A program made the translations under genes and the position numbers. DNA of 31,327 nt from contig CALAMD010000096.1 in the NCBI GenBank assembly GCA_937925695.1, positions 1-31,327 on the forward strand, read 5' to 3'. Within the stretch, counting starts at the first letter, position 1, and the number at the start of each line of letters is the position of its first letter. This document shows, piece after piece, positions 7,817 to 15,532 of the stretch. Origin of the DNA: an uncultured Bacillaceae bacterium. Its GTDB lineage: Bacteria; Bacillota; Bacilli; Bacillales; Amphibacillaceae. The notes under the pieces are model-generated. The model made no database searches, had not been told where the DNA came from, and saw only the letters and a program-made list of their open reading frames with translations.

Positions 7817-9931
7817 ATGACAGAAGAGAAAAAAGTATTCTCCATAGAAATAGCCGGTACAACATTATCGGTAGAAATTGGAGAATTGGCCAAACAAGCG
7901 AATGGAGCTTGTATGATCCACTACGGTGATACATCAGTTCTATCTGCCGTAACAGCATCAAAAGAGCCAAAAGACTTACCGTTTTTCCCATTAACTGTAA
8001 ATTATGAGGAACGATTATATGCTGTTGGTAAGATTCCAGGTGGATTTATTAAACGTGAAGGAAGGCCAAGTGAAAATGCTATTTTGGCTGCAAGATTAAT
8101 TGACCGTCCGATTCGACCACTTTTTCCTGAAGGATTCCGTAATGAAGTCCAAGTGACAAGTACGGTAATGAGTGTTGATCAGGACTGTGCACCAGAACTT
8201 GCTGCTATGATTGGTTCATCTATTGCCTTATGTATTTCTGATATTCCTTTTGATGGTCCAATTGCTGGTGTTGCTGTTGGTTATGTCGATGGTGAATTTG
8301 TAATTAATCCAACGATTGAAGAACAAGCTAAGAGTGAGATGTATTTGACAGTTGCTGGTACGAAAGATGCTGTTAATATGGTTGAAGCTGAAGCAAACAT
8401 TGTACCTGAAGAAGTCATTCTTGATGCGATCATGTTTGGTCACCAGGAAATTGTCAGATTAGTTGAATTTCAAGAAAAAATTGTCGAAGCTGTTGGCGTA
8501 GAAAAAAGAGAAATTCAGCTCATTGAAGAAGACGAAGAAATCTTTAACGAAGTAAAAGAAATCGCATATGATCAACTCATAGAAGCGATTCAAGTGAAAG
8601 AAAAGAACGCTCGTGAAGAAGCTATCGAAGCAGTTAAAGATGAAGTACTCGCTAAATATGAAGAAGATGAAGTTGAAGATGAAGTCATTAATCAAGTTCA
8701 TGCAGCATTAGATAAGATTGTCAAAGAAGAAGTTCGTCGATTAATTACCCAAGAAAAAATTCGACCGGATGGACGAAAAGTTGATGAAATTAGACCACTG
8801 TCTTCACGTGTAAATGTACTGCCTAGAGCTCATGGATCTGGATTGTTCACTCGAGGTCAAACCCAAACATTAAGTGTTTGTACACTAGGCGCATTAGGTG
8901 ATGTACAAATTCTCGATGGATTAGATTTAGAAGAGTCAAAGCGCTTTATGCATCATTATAACTTCCCACCATATAGTGTTGGCGAAACTGGTCCGATGAG
9001 AGGTCCAGGTCGTCGTGAAATTGGACATGGTGCTTTAGGTGAGCGGGCTTTAGAAAAAGTTATTCCATCAGAAGCAGAATTTCCATATACGATCCGTCTT
9101 GTTTCTGAAGTATTAGAATCTAACGGTTCATCCTCACAAGCTAGTATTTGTTCAAGTACTTTAGCGTTAATGGATGCTGGTGTTCCGATCAAAGCGCCTG
9201 TAGCGGGAATTGCCATGGGTCTTGTAAAATCAGGAGATGATTACTCTATCTTATCTGATATTCAAGGGATGGAAGATGCTTTAGGTGATATGGACTTTAA
9301 AGTAGCTGGAACACCTGAAGGAATTACAGCCTTGCAAATGGATATAAAAATTGATGGGTTATCGAAGGAAATTTTACAAGAATCATTAGAACAGGCTAAA
9401 ATCGGTCGTTTACATATCATTGAATCAATGTTACAAACGATTGATAAACCGAAACCAAATCTATCACCATATGCACCGAAGATTGTCACGATGACAATTA
9501 ATCCAGATAAAATTCGCGATGTGATTGGACCAAGTGGTAAACAAATTAATCAAATCATCGACGAAACTGGTGTGAAGATCGATATTGAACAAGATGGAAG
9601 TATTTTTATTTCTTCTAGTGATGAAGCAATGAATCAAAAAGCAAAAGAAATTATTGAAGATCTTGTTCGCGAAGTAGAAGTTGGCGAATTATATTTAGGC
9701 ACTGTTAAACGAATTGAAAAGTTTGGTGCTTTTGTGGAAATCTTCAAAGGTAAAGATGGCCTAGTTCATATTTCTGAATTAGCCGATAAACGAGTGAATA
9801 AAGTAGAAGATGTAGTTTCAATCGGTGATCAAATAATGGTTAAAGTAAAAGAAATTGACCATCAAGGACGCATTAACTTATCTCGTAAAGCAGTTTTACT
9901 TGAAGAAAAAGCGAAGCAAAAAACGAAGTAA
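7817..9931 (+). CDS. pnp: polyribonucleotide nucleotidyltransferase (PNPase)
   Basis: PNPase degrades RNA 3' to 5' phosphorolytically and works in mRNA turnover and DNA repair. The 704-residue protein has two RNase PH domains joined by an acidic alpha-helical linker (about 215-310), with active-site segments FTRGQTQTL and GPGRREIGHGALGERAL in the second. A KH domain (KIRDVIGPSGKQINQI) and a C-terminal S1 domain (LYLGTVKRIEKFGAFVEI) complete it. The ATG has AAAGGAG upstream. Length and order match Bacillus. It stands alone between its own promoter and terminator. Confidence 0.98.
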   Translation: MTEEKKVFSIEIAGTTLSVEIGELAKQANGACMIHYGDTSVLSAVTASKEPKDLPFFPLTVNYEERLYAVGKIPGGFIKREGRPSENAILAARLIDRPIRPLFPEGFRNEVQVTSTVMSVDQDCAPELAAMIGSSIALCISDIPFDGPIAGVAVGYVDGEFVINPTIEEQAKSEMYLTVAGTKDAVNMVEAEANIVPEEVILDAIMFGHQEIVRLVEFQEKIVEAVGVEKREIQLIEEDEEIFNEVKEIAYDQLIEAIQVKEKNAREEAIEAVKDEVLAKYEEDEVEDEVINQVHAALDKIVKEEVRRLITQEKIRPDGRKVDEIRPLSSRVNVLPRAHGSGLFTRGQTQTLSVCTLGALGDVQILDGLDLEESKRFMHHYNFPPYSVGETGPMRGPGRREIGHGALGERALEKVIPSEAEFPYTIRLVSEVLESNGSSSQASICSSTLALMDAGVPIKAPVAGIAMGLVKSGDDYSILSDIQGMEDALGDMDFKVAGTPEGITALQMDIKIDGLSKEILQESLEQAKIGRLHIIESMLQTIDKPKPNLSPYAPKIVTMTINPDKIRDVIGPSGKQINQIIDETGVKIDIEQDGSIFISSSDEAMNQKAKEIIEDLVREVEVGELYLGTVKRIEKFGAFVEIFKGKDGLVHISELADKRVNKVEDVVSIGDQIMVKVKEIDHQGRINLSRKAVLLEEKAKQKTK

Positions 9932-9962
9932 TTAACAACTCTATATTAGTTGTAACGAAAAC

Positions 9963-9990
9963 AAGAAGCTGGACAGCCAGTTTCTTTTTT
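9963..9990 (+). terminator. intrinsic terminator after pnp
   Basis: AAGAAGCTGG (9963-9972) pairs with CCAGTTTCTT (9977-9986) with one G-U wobble over an ACAG loop, followed by T residues. A shorter hairpin (ACAACT/AGTTGT at about 9936-9954) lies between it and the pnp stop. Confidence 0.8.
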
Positions 9991-10073
9991 GCTTTCAACT
10001 TCTATTTTTCACCATCAACAAGCATCATAACATGTCCTCTCTCCACATACATATAGGTGAAGGAGGGAATAGC

Positions 10074-11030
10074 ATGTTTTACCGGTTTCGAAATATTGTC
10101 CAATTCATCGTTTTTATCATCATTGCTTTTATTGCGTTTAGAGTAGATCAACCAAGTATATTTGTTGATGATTTGCAGCTGATGGTAAATCATTCTTTAG
10201 TTTGGCAAGAAGACGATTTACTATATCAAGAAATTGTAGAAAAAAGCCCAGACCATGAAGAGGAACCGCAAGACGCTTATATAGATCGTGTTTGGAAAAA
10301 AACGCCAGGTAGAAATGGCTTAATCGTTAATGTAGAAAAGTCTTATGAAAAAATGAAACAAAAAGGAATTTATGATGAAGCGTTGCTTGTTTATGAGCAA
10401 GTATCTCCTCGGATTACTTTAGCAGATTTACCGCCAGCACCTATTTATCGGGGACATCCAGAAAAGGATATGGTAGCATTTTTAATAAATGTATCTTGGG
10501 GAACAGAGCACATTCCTACTATCTTAAAAACATTAAAAGATCATAGTGTACGGGCTACCTTTTTTATAGAAGGGAAATGGGCTCAGGAACACGCTCATAT
10601 TGTCAAAATGATTGATGAACAAGGTCATTTAATTGGTAATCATGCCTACAATCATCCTGATATGAATCATTTGTCAGAGCAAGATATCCATGATCAAATT
10701 CAGCAAACAAACCAAATTATTAAAGCGATAATTGAAAAAACGCCAACCTATTTTGCGCCACCAAGTGGAAGTTATAATGATCGGGTTGTTGAAATTGCCC
10801 ATGAATTAAATATGGAGACAATCCTGTGGACAGTCGATACAATCGATTGGAAGAATCCGTCAGTTTCTGTTATGATAGACCGAGTTATAAATAATATTCA
10901 TTCTGGTGCAATGATTTTAATGCATCCTACTACGCCGGTCGCAAATGGTTTGGATGTTATGATTAAGGAAATTAAAGACAAAGGTTATCGGATAAGTACT
11001 ATAGATTCATTGTTAAGTGATGATCGATGA
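10074..11030 (+). CDS. ylxY: YlxY-like polysaccharide deacetylase family protein
   Basis: A 318-residue NodB-homology protein with an N-terminal membrane anchor or signal segment (FIVFIIIAFIAF, residues 11-22), so probably exported. The NodB domain spans about 125-310. Motif 2 (HAYNHP), the DTIDW segment and the final ILMHP motif are present. The first motif, normally with catalytic aspartate, reads LINVSWG, and the RPPxG-type motif reads APPSG. Activity is therefore doubtful. An in-frame ATG at 10032 exists, but the ATG at 10074 has AAGGAGG 7 bases upstream and puts the hydrophobic segment at the N-terminus. It sits between pnp and an M16 peptidase, as B. subtilis ylxY does. The related PdaB acts in spore formation; a spore role here is inferred. 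Confidence 0.88.
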   Translation: MFYRFRNIVQFIVFIIIAFIAFRVDQPSIFVDDLQLMVNHSLVWQEDDLLYQEIVEKSPDHEEEPQDAYIDRVWKKTPGRNGLIVNVEKSYEKMKQKGIYDEALLVYEQVSPRITLADLPPAPIYRGHPEKDMVAFLINVSWGTEHIPTILKTLKDHSVRATFFIEGKWAQEHAHIVKMIDEQGHLIGNHAYNHPDMNHLSEQDIHDQIQQTNQIIKAIIEKTPTYFAPPSGSYNDRVVEIAHELNMETILWTVDTIDWKNPSVSVMIDRVINNIHSGAMILMHPTTPVANGLDVMIKEIKDKGYRISTIDSLLSDDR

Positions 11031-11051
11031 TATGTCTAGTAGGAGGAAATT

Positions 11052-12272
11052 ATGATAGAAAGATATATATGCAAAAATGGCCTTAGAATCGTATTGGAGA
11101 AAGTACCTTCTGTACGCTCAGTCACCATTGGCGTATGGGTTCTAGCGGGATCGAGAAATGAGAATAAATTAAATAACGGGATATCTCATTTTTTAGAACA
11201 TATGATGTTTAAAGGAACGAAGAAACGTTCAGCTCAGGATATAGCCGAAGCATTTGATGCCATTGGTGGCCATGTCAACGCTTTTACATCTAAAGAGTAT
11301 ACATGTTACTATGCTAGAGTGCTAGATAGCCACAAAGAGTATGCATTAGAAGTACTAGCAGATATGTTTTTTCATTCTACCTTTCAAGCAGATGAAATGG
11401 AACGAGAAAAAAAGGTTATTCTTGAGGAAATAAAAATGTATGAGGACTCACCCGATGATTATGTTCACGATCTTTTAGCTGAAGCATCATTTGGTCATCA
11501 TGCCCTCGGTTACCCGATCTTAGGTACGGAAGAAAATTTACAACGTTTTACAAAGGAAACGATTTATCAATACATGGATCAATATTATACAGCTGAAAAC
11601 ACAGTGATTTCCATTGCTGGTAACGTGGATGCTTCTTTTATTCCTGTTGTTGAACAATATTTTGATCAATTTCAATCGAATACAGAACAGCGAACAATTG
11701 AATCTAAGTTACCTAGATTTTCTAGCGAGGAGATCATTAAACATAAAGATACTGAACAAGCCCATCTCTGTTTAGGCTATAAAGGATTGCCCCTTAGTGA
11801 TGATCGTTCATATAGCCTAGTTATTATGAACAATATACTAGGTGGTAGTATGAGCTCCCGTTTATTTCAAAATATAAGAGAAAAAGAAGGATTAGCCTAT
11901 TCGGTGTACTCATATCATTCATCTTATTTAGACCAAGGTCTACTAACAATATATGCTGGAACGAGCAAACAACAACTTAATAGGCTAAAGGATTCTCTTA
12001 TGGAAACCATTGATTTGTTTGTTACCGAAGGGATTACTGAAAAGGAACTTCAAAATAGCAAGGAACAATTAAAGGGGAATTTAGTGCTCAGTTTAGAAAG
12101 TACCAACAGTCGCATGTCCCGCAATGGAAAAAACGAACTATTGCTTAAAAGGCATCGTTCCCTTAACCGATTAATTCAAGAAATTGATGCAGTCACAATC
12201 GATTCAATTCGTTCAGTCATCGATTATGTTTTCAGTGAAGAACCTTCCCTTGCTTTAGTCGCACCAGTTTAA
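11052..12272 (+). CDS. ymxG: M16 family zinc peptidase (YmxG/MlpA type)
   Basis: A 406-residue M16 (pitrilysin/processing-peptidase) protein. The inverted zinc motif HFLEH is intact at 46-50, and the third ligand glutamate is expected in VILEEIKMYED about 75 residues later. The C-terminal half carries GGSMSSRLFQNIREKEGLAYSVYSYHS, the R/Y substrate-binding segment of the family. AGGAGG lies 6 bases before the ATG. It follows ylxY by 21 bases, so they are probably co-transcribed. It corresponds to B. subtilis mlpA/ymxG. The physiological substrate is not apparent from the sequence. Two more M16 proteins lie at 22021-24598. Confidence 0.95.
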   Translation: MIERYICKNGLRIVLEKVPSVRSVTIGVWVLAGSRNENKLNNGISHFLEHMMFKGTKKRSAQDIAEAFDAIGGHVNAFTSKEYTCYYARVLDSHKEYALEVLADMFFHSTFQADEMEREKKVILEEIKMYEDSPDDYVHDLLAEASFGHHALGYPILGTEENLQRFTKETIYQYMDQYYTAENTVISIAGNVDASFIPVVEQYFDQFQSNTEQRTIESKLPRFSSEEIIKHKDTEQAHLCLGYKGLPLSDDRSYSLVIMNNILGGSMSSRLFQNIREKEGLAYSVYSYHSSYLDQGLLTIYAGTSKQQLNRLKDSLMETIDLFVTEGITEKELQNSKEQLKGNLVLSLESTNSRMSRNGKNELLLKRHRSLNRLIQEIDAVTIDSIRSVIDYVFSEEPSLALVAPV

Positions 12273-12289
12273 CTTTTTGTCCAAAGTAG

Positions 12290-12322
12290 GTATACATTCC
12301 CACCCAACTCATACGATATAAT
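12290..12322 (+). promoter_or_regulatory. candidate sigma-E-like promoter before ymxH
   Basis: CATACGAT (12310-12317) matches seven of eight positions of the mother-cell sigma-E -10 consensus (CATACAMT). GTATACA (12290-12296), 13 bases upstream, supplies the central ATA of a sigma-E -35. A vegetative-type TATAAT (12317-12322) overlaps it but lacks a good -35. The spacing to the ymxH Shine-Dalgarno is suitable. Sequence only, unproven. Confidence 0.35.
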
Positions 12323-12347
12323 AAAATGAGGATGTGGGGGATAAACG

Positions 12348-12581
12348 ATGCGCTATAAGGAGATCAGTGGGAAGGAAATTGTCAATATTACCGAGGGATC
12401 TAGATTAGGAATCTTAGGTCAAACTGATCTAGAAATTGATAAAGAAACTGGACAAATCATGGCCTTTATCATATCTGATTACAAATGGTTTGGCTTAAAA
12501 AAGGATGACGGGGATGTAAAGATTCCATGGCAAGCCATTAAGAAAATTGGTAAAGATATGATTATGATTGAAGATGAATAA
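12348..12581 (+). CDS. ymxH: YlmC/YmxH family PRC-barrel sporulation protein
   Basis: A 77-residue single-domain PRC-barrel protein of the YlmC/YmxH family, annotated as sporulation-related in Bacilli. Typical features are the opening MRYKEISGKEIVNI, the strand GILGQTDLEIDKETGQI, and the closing VKIPWQAIKKIGKDMIMIE. The ATG has a GGGGG Shine-Dalgarno 7 bases upstream. It follows the M16 peptidase gene by 75 bases with a possible sigma-E promoter between, and is closed by a terminator at 12596-12623. The molecular role is unknown. Confidence 0.88.
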   Translation: MRYKEISGKEIVNITEGSRLGILGQTDLEIDKETGQIMAFIISDYKWFGLKKDDGDVKIPWQAIKKIGKDMIMIEDE

Positions 12582-12595
12582 AGGTATCGCGCAAC

Positions 12596-12623
12596 GCTAG
12601 GGATAACGGTCCCTAGCTTTTTT
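12596..12623 (+). terminator. intrinsic terminator after ymxH
   Basis: GCTAGGGA (12596-12603) pairs perfectly with TCCCTAGC (12610-12617) over a six-base loop and is followed by six T residues. It separates ymxH from the dipicolinate/aspartate operon. Confidence 0.88.
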
Positions 12624-12753
12624 AATGTGTAAAGAAATCGCAAAAAGTTTCACCTGTTTTTCTTCACTAAGATGACGAACATACATAAGCTATTCATATA
12701 TGTTTACGCAAGCATATGATCAACATTTTCTAGTTGGAGGTTGTATTGTCATC

Positions 12754-13635
12754 ATGAAATATTTGATCGCTGTCATCGGTGGAGATGCAAGATATTTAGA
12801 ACTGATTCGTCAACTTAAATTGGAAGAAAATATTTCATTAGTTCTTGTTGGGTACGACAAAATTGAACAAAGCTTTACAGGTGTTCAACAAAGTGATTTT
12901 TCTGAATTAGAAGTAGGCAAATTAGATGCAGCCATTTTACCTATTACAGGTGTAGATAATAATGGAAAAGTAGAAACCATCTTTTCAGATCAACAGATTA
13001 TCATTGATACAAATTGGTTTAAGCAACTCAAAAAATCAGCTGTTATTTTTACAGGGATCGCAAATGACTATTTAACCAAGCAAACAGAGCAAGCCCAAGT
13101 AAATTTAATTCCCTTGCTTAATCGCGATGATGTAGCGATTTATAATTCGATACCGACCGCTGAAGGTACAATTATGTTAGCCATGGAAAATACAGACTAT
13201 ACGATTCATTCCTCAAATGTTATTGTCACTGGGTTTGGCCGGGTTGGCCATACTGTTGCTCATAAATTTGCTGCTTTAGGAGCAAATGTTGCGGTTAGTG
13301 CCAAAAGCATGATTGATTTAGCGCGCATTACAGAAATGGGATTAACGGCTATTCCGCTCGCTAAATTAACAGACAATGTTTCAAACTGTGATCTTCTCAT
13401 TAACACAATTCCTGCTCAAGTGATCGGTAAGGAAACCATTCAACAGCTTCCATCCCATACAATTATTATTGATCTAGCCTCAAAACCCGGGGGAACTGAT
13501 TTTGCTTATGCCAAGAAACGCGGGATCAAAGCGATCTTAGCCAAAAGTCTCCCTGGTGTTGTGGCACCAAAAACGGCTGGCAAGATTTTAGCGGAAGTGA
13601 TTAAACAATATGTGAACGAAACAGCCAATAGCTGA
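12754..13635 (+). CDS. dpaA: dipicolinate synthase subunit A
   Basis: DpaA (SpoVFA) with DpaB converts the dihydrodipicolinate-pathway intermediate to dipicolinic acid in the mother cell during sporulation. The 293-residue protein shows an NAD(P)-binding Rossmann signature GFGRVG at 160-165 and the following LGANVAVSAKS segment, with a C-terminal KSLPGVVAPKTAGKIL. The start is less certain than most: the upstream in-frame ATG at 12700 has no Shine-Dalgarno, while the ATG at 12754 is 13 bases after GGAGG, a long spacing, but gives the family N-terminus MKYLIAVIGGDARY. It leads dpaA-dpaB-asd-dapG-dapA. No convincing sigma-K promoter was found upstream. Confidence 0.93.
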   Translation: MKYLIAVIGGDARYLELIRQLKLEENISLVLVGYDKIEQSFTGVQQSDFSELEVGKLDAAILPITGVDNNGKVETIFSDQQIIIDTNWFKQLKKSAVIFTGIANDYLTKQTEQAQVNLIPLLNRDDVAIYNSIPTAEGTIMLAMENTDYTIHSSNVIVTGFGRVGHTVAHKFAALGANVAVSAKSMIDLARITEMGLTAIPLAKLTDNVSNCDLLINTIPAQVIGKETIQQLPSHTIIIDLASKPGGTDFAYAKKRGIKAILAKSLPGVVAPKTAGKILAEVIKQYVNETANS

Positions 13636-13661
13636 TCATTTTATTGAAAGGAGGCACTGAT

Positions 13662-14267
13662 ATGAATTTAGCGGGGAAAAGGATTGGGTTTGGGATTACA
13701 GGCTCACATACAACTTATCATAAAGTATACCCGCAAATTGAGCGGTTACAAGCTGCCAAAGCGGAGGTCATTCCCATTGTTTCCTATACAGTACAACAAA
13801 CTGACACAAGGATAGGAAAAGCGAAAGACCATCTGGCAACAATTGAAAAATTGACAAACAAGCAAGTTATTCGTACGATCCCGGAAGCAGAAAGACTAGG
13901 ACCAACAGAACCGTTAGATTGCATGGTGATCGCTCCATTAACGGGAAACTCTTTAAGTAAACTGGCCAATGCATTTTCTGATTCCCCTGTATTGTTTGCA
14001 GCAAAATCAACGTTACGCAATCAAAAACCAATCATATTAGGCATTTCAACCAATGATGCCTTAGGACTTAATGGTGTCAATTTAATGAAGTTATTAGCAA
14101 CGAAAAATATCTACTTTATTCCCTTTGGGCAAGATGATCCTTATAATAAACCTAATTCGTTAATTGCCAATATGGACTATTTATTAGAGACAGTGAAGTT
14201 TGCCTTAAAAGGTAAACAAATTCAACCAATTATAATACCTTATCATGACAAAAATGTGGTAAAATAA
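13662..14267 (+). CDS. dpaB: dipicolinate synthase subunit B (flavoprotein family)
   Basis: A 201-residue protein of the flavoprotein fold that pairs with DpaA to make spore dipicolinate. Recognisable segments are GKRIGFGITGSHTTYHKV at the N-terminus, CMVIAPLTGNSLSKLANAFSDSPVLFAAKS in the middle, and IYFIPFGQDDPYNKPNSLIA near the end. An in-frame TTG at 13644 would add six residues, but the ATG at 13662 is 8 bases after AAAGGAGG. It follows dpaA by 26 bases, so both come from one mRNA. A 67-base gap to asd contains a TATAAT that may let asd be expressed outside sporulation. Confidence 0.95.
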   Translation: MNLAGKRIGFGITGSHTTYHKVYPQIERLQAAKAEVIPIVSYTVQQTDTRIGKAKDHLATIEKLTNKQVIRTIPEAERLGPTEPLDCMVIAPLTGNSLSKLANAFSDSPVLFAAKSTLRNQKPIILGISTNDALGLNGVNLMKLLATKNIYFIPFGQDDPYNKPNSLIANMDYLLETVKFALKGKQIQPIIIPYHDKNVVK

Positions 14268-14283
14268 CAACGAATTAAATAAT

Positions 14284-14304
14284 TTTGTAGTATAATGATA
14301 CAAA
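14284..14304 (+). promoter_or_regulatory. candidate -10 element before asd within an inverted repeat
   Basis: A perfect TATAAT (14291-14296) lies 38 bases before the asd ATG, but the expected -35 position reads CAACGA, a poor match. TTTGTA (14284-14289) and TACAAA (14299-14304) form a perfect 6-bp inverted repeat around it, which could be an operator or chance in AT-rich DNA. A separate promoter would explain vegetative asd expression downstream of sporulation genes. Confidence 0.35.
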
Positions 14305-14334
14305 GACGGATTATGTTAAGGGGGAAAGTTAATC

Positions 14335-15384
14335 ATGACACAAAATAAAACTTATCATTTAGCAATAGTTGGTGCAACTGGTGCTGTCGGTCAAAAGATT
14401 TTACAAGTACTGGAACAAAAAGATTTACCAATTGAAAAATTAACCCTTCTATCATCAGCAAGGTCAGCAGGGAAAAAGCTGACTTTTAATAATAAAGAAA
14501 TCGTTGTTGAGGAAGCAACACCAGAAAGTTTTGATAATGTCGATATCGCTTTATTTTCTGCTGGTGGCTCAATAAGTAAAAAACTTGCCCCTGAAGCTGT
14601 AAAAAGGGGAGCAGTTGTGATAGATAATACGAGTGCATATCGAATGGATCCAGAGGTCCCACTAGTTGTACCGGAAGTGAATCCTGATGCACTTGACAAT
14701 CATAAAGGAATCATTGCCAACCCAAATTGTTCAACGATTCAAATGGTAGTTGCTTTAAAACCGATTCAAGAAGCCTTTGGGTTAAAACGAGTTATTGTTT
14801 CAACCTATCAATCTGTCTCAGGTGCAGGACTTCAAGCGATAGAGGAACTTGAGAACCAAACGAAACAGTATATCAATGGTGAAGAAATTACACCTGAAAT
14901 TTTACCTGTTGCTTCTGAAGATAAACACTATCAAATCGCATTTAATGCCCTACCTCAGATCGATGTATTTCAAGATAATGGATATACAGCAGAAGAGATG
15001 AAGATGATTAATGAAACGAAGAAAATAATGGAAATGCCTGATCTTTCGGTAGCAGCAACTTGTGTGAGGATTCCCGTTATCGCTTCTCATTCAGAGAGTG
15101 TTTATGTTGAAGTGGAAAAAGGAAACGTGAGTGTTGAAGATTTACAACAAGCATTGCGACAAGCAAATGGCCTAGTTCTACAAGATGATCCAAGTACACA
15201 AACATATCCTACACCATTGTCAGCTGCCAATAAAGATGAGGTATTCGTAGGCAGAGTAAGACAAGATTTGAATGACAATCAAGGGTTTCATCTATGGATT
15301 GTTTCCGATAATTTATTAAAAGGTGCAGCTCTCAATACAGTGCAAATTGCTGAATTGGTGATTGAAAAGAATCTGTTCTTATAA
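14335..15384 (+). CDS. asd: aspartate-semialdehyde dehydrogenase
   Basis: Asd reduces aspartyl phosphate to aspartate semialdehyde with NADPH, at the branch to lysine/diaminopimelate, threonine and methionine. The 349-residue protein has the nucleotide-binding loop VGATGAVGQ (12-20), the catalytic cysteine C132 in ANPNCSTIQM, and a later VRIPVIASHSESVYVE segment containing the active-site histidine. The ATG follows AAGGGGGAAAG. It stands between the dipicolinate genes and dapG, supplying both spore and wall precursors. A strong hairpin lies downstream at 15402-15428. Confidence 0.98.
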   Translation: MTQNKTYHLAIVGATGAVGQKILQVLEQKDLPIEKLTLLSSARSAGKKLTFNNKEIVVEEATPESFDNVDIALFSAGGSISKKLAPEAVKRGAVVIDNTSAYRMDPEVPLVVPEVNPDALDNHKGIIANPNCSTIQMVVALKPIQEAFGLKRVIVSTYQSVSGAGLQAIEELENQTKQYINGEEITPEILPVASEDKHYQIAFNALPQIDVFQDNGYTAEEMKMINETKKIMEMPDLSVAATCVRIPVIASHSESVYVEVEKGNVSVEDLQQALRQANGLVLQDDPSTQTYPTPLSAANKDEVFVGRVRQDLNDNQGFHLWIVSDNLLKGAALNTVQIAELVIEKNLFL

Positions 15385-15401
15385 TATCTATGAAAATGTT
15401 A

Positions 15402-15437
15402 GCCAAAGAACGTTGCTCGTTCTTTGGCCAAATTTCT
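15402..15437 (+). terminator. strong stem-loop between asd and dapG, weak T-run
   Basis: GCCAAAGAACG (15402-15412) pairs perfectly with CGTTCTTTGGC (15418-15428) over a TTGCT loop. Downstream is CAAATTTCTTAT, with no real T-run, so termination is likely partial. It may lower dapG-dapA expression relative to asd or protect the asd 3' end. Confidence 0.55.
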
Positions 15438-15532
15438 TATAAATAAACCAAGACAAGTGCCGTTTACCTATACTGTTTTCTTACATAATGATAGAGGAGA
15501 TATATATATTTTCATTAAATCGAGGTGCTACG

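Noticed and set aside
10025..10053. sigma-E-like promoter (TCATAAC, 14 bases, CATACATA) before ylxY
   Set aside because: The predicted start would fall on the Shine-Dalgarno at 10060-10066, leaving almost no leader, and the -10 matches only six of eight positions.
12680..12720. sigma-K promoter expected before dpaA
   Set aside because: CATACATAAG and CATATATG resemble the CATAnnnTA -10, but neither fits fully, and no AC-type -35 lies at the right distance.
15385..15532. lysine riboswitch before dapG
   Set aside because: The 148-base gap is too short and contains only one simple hairpin, without the multi-helix core of the L-box.
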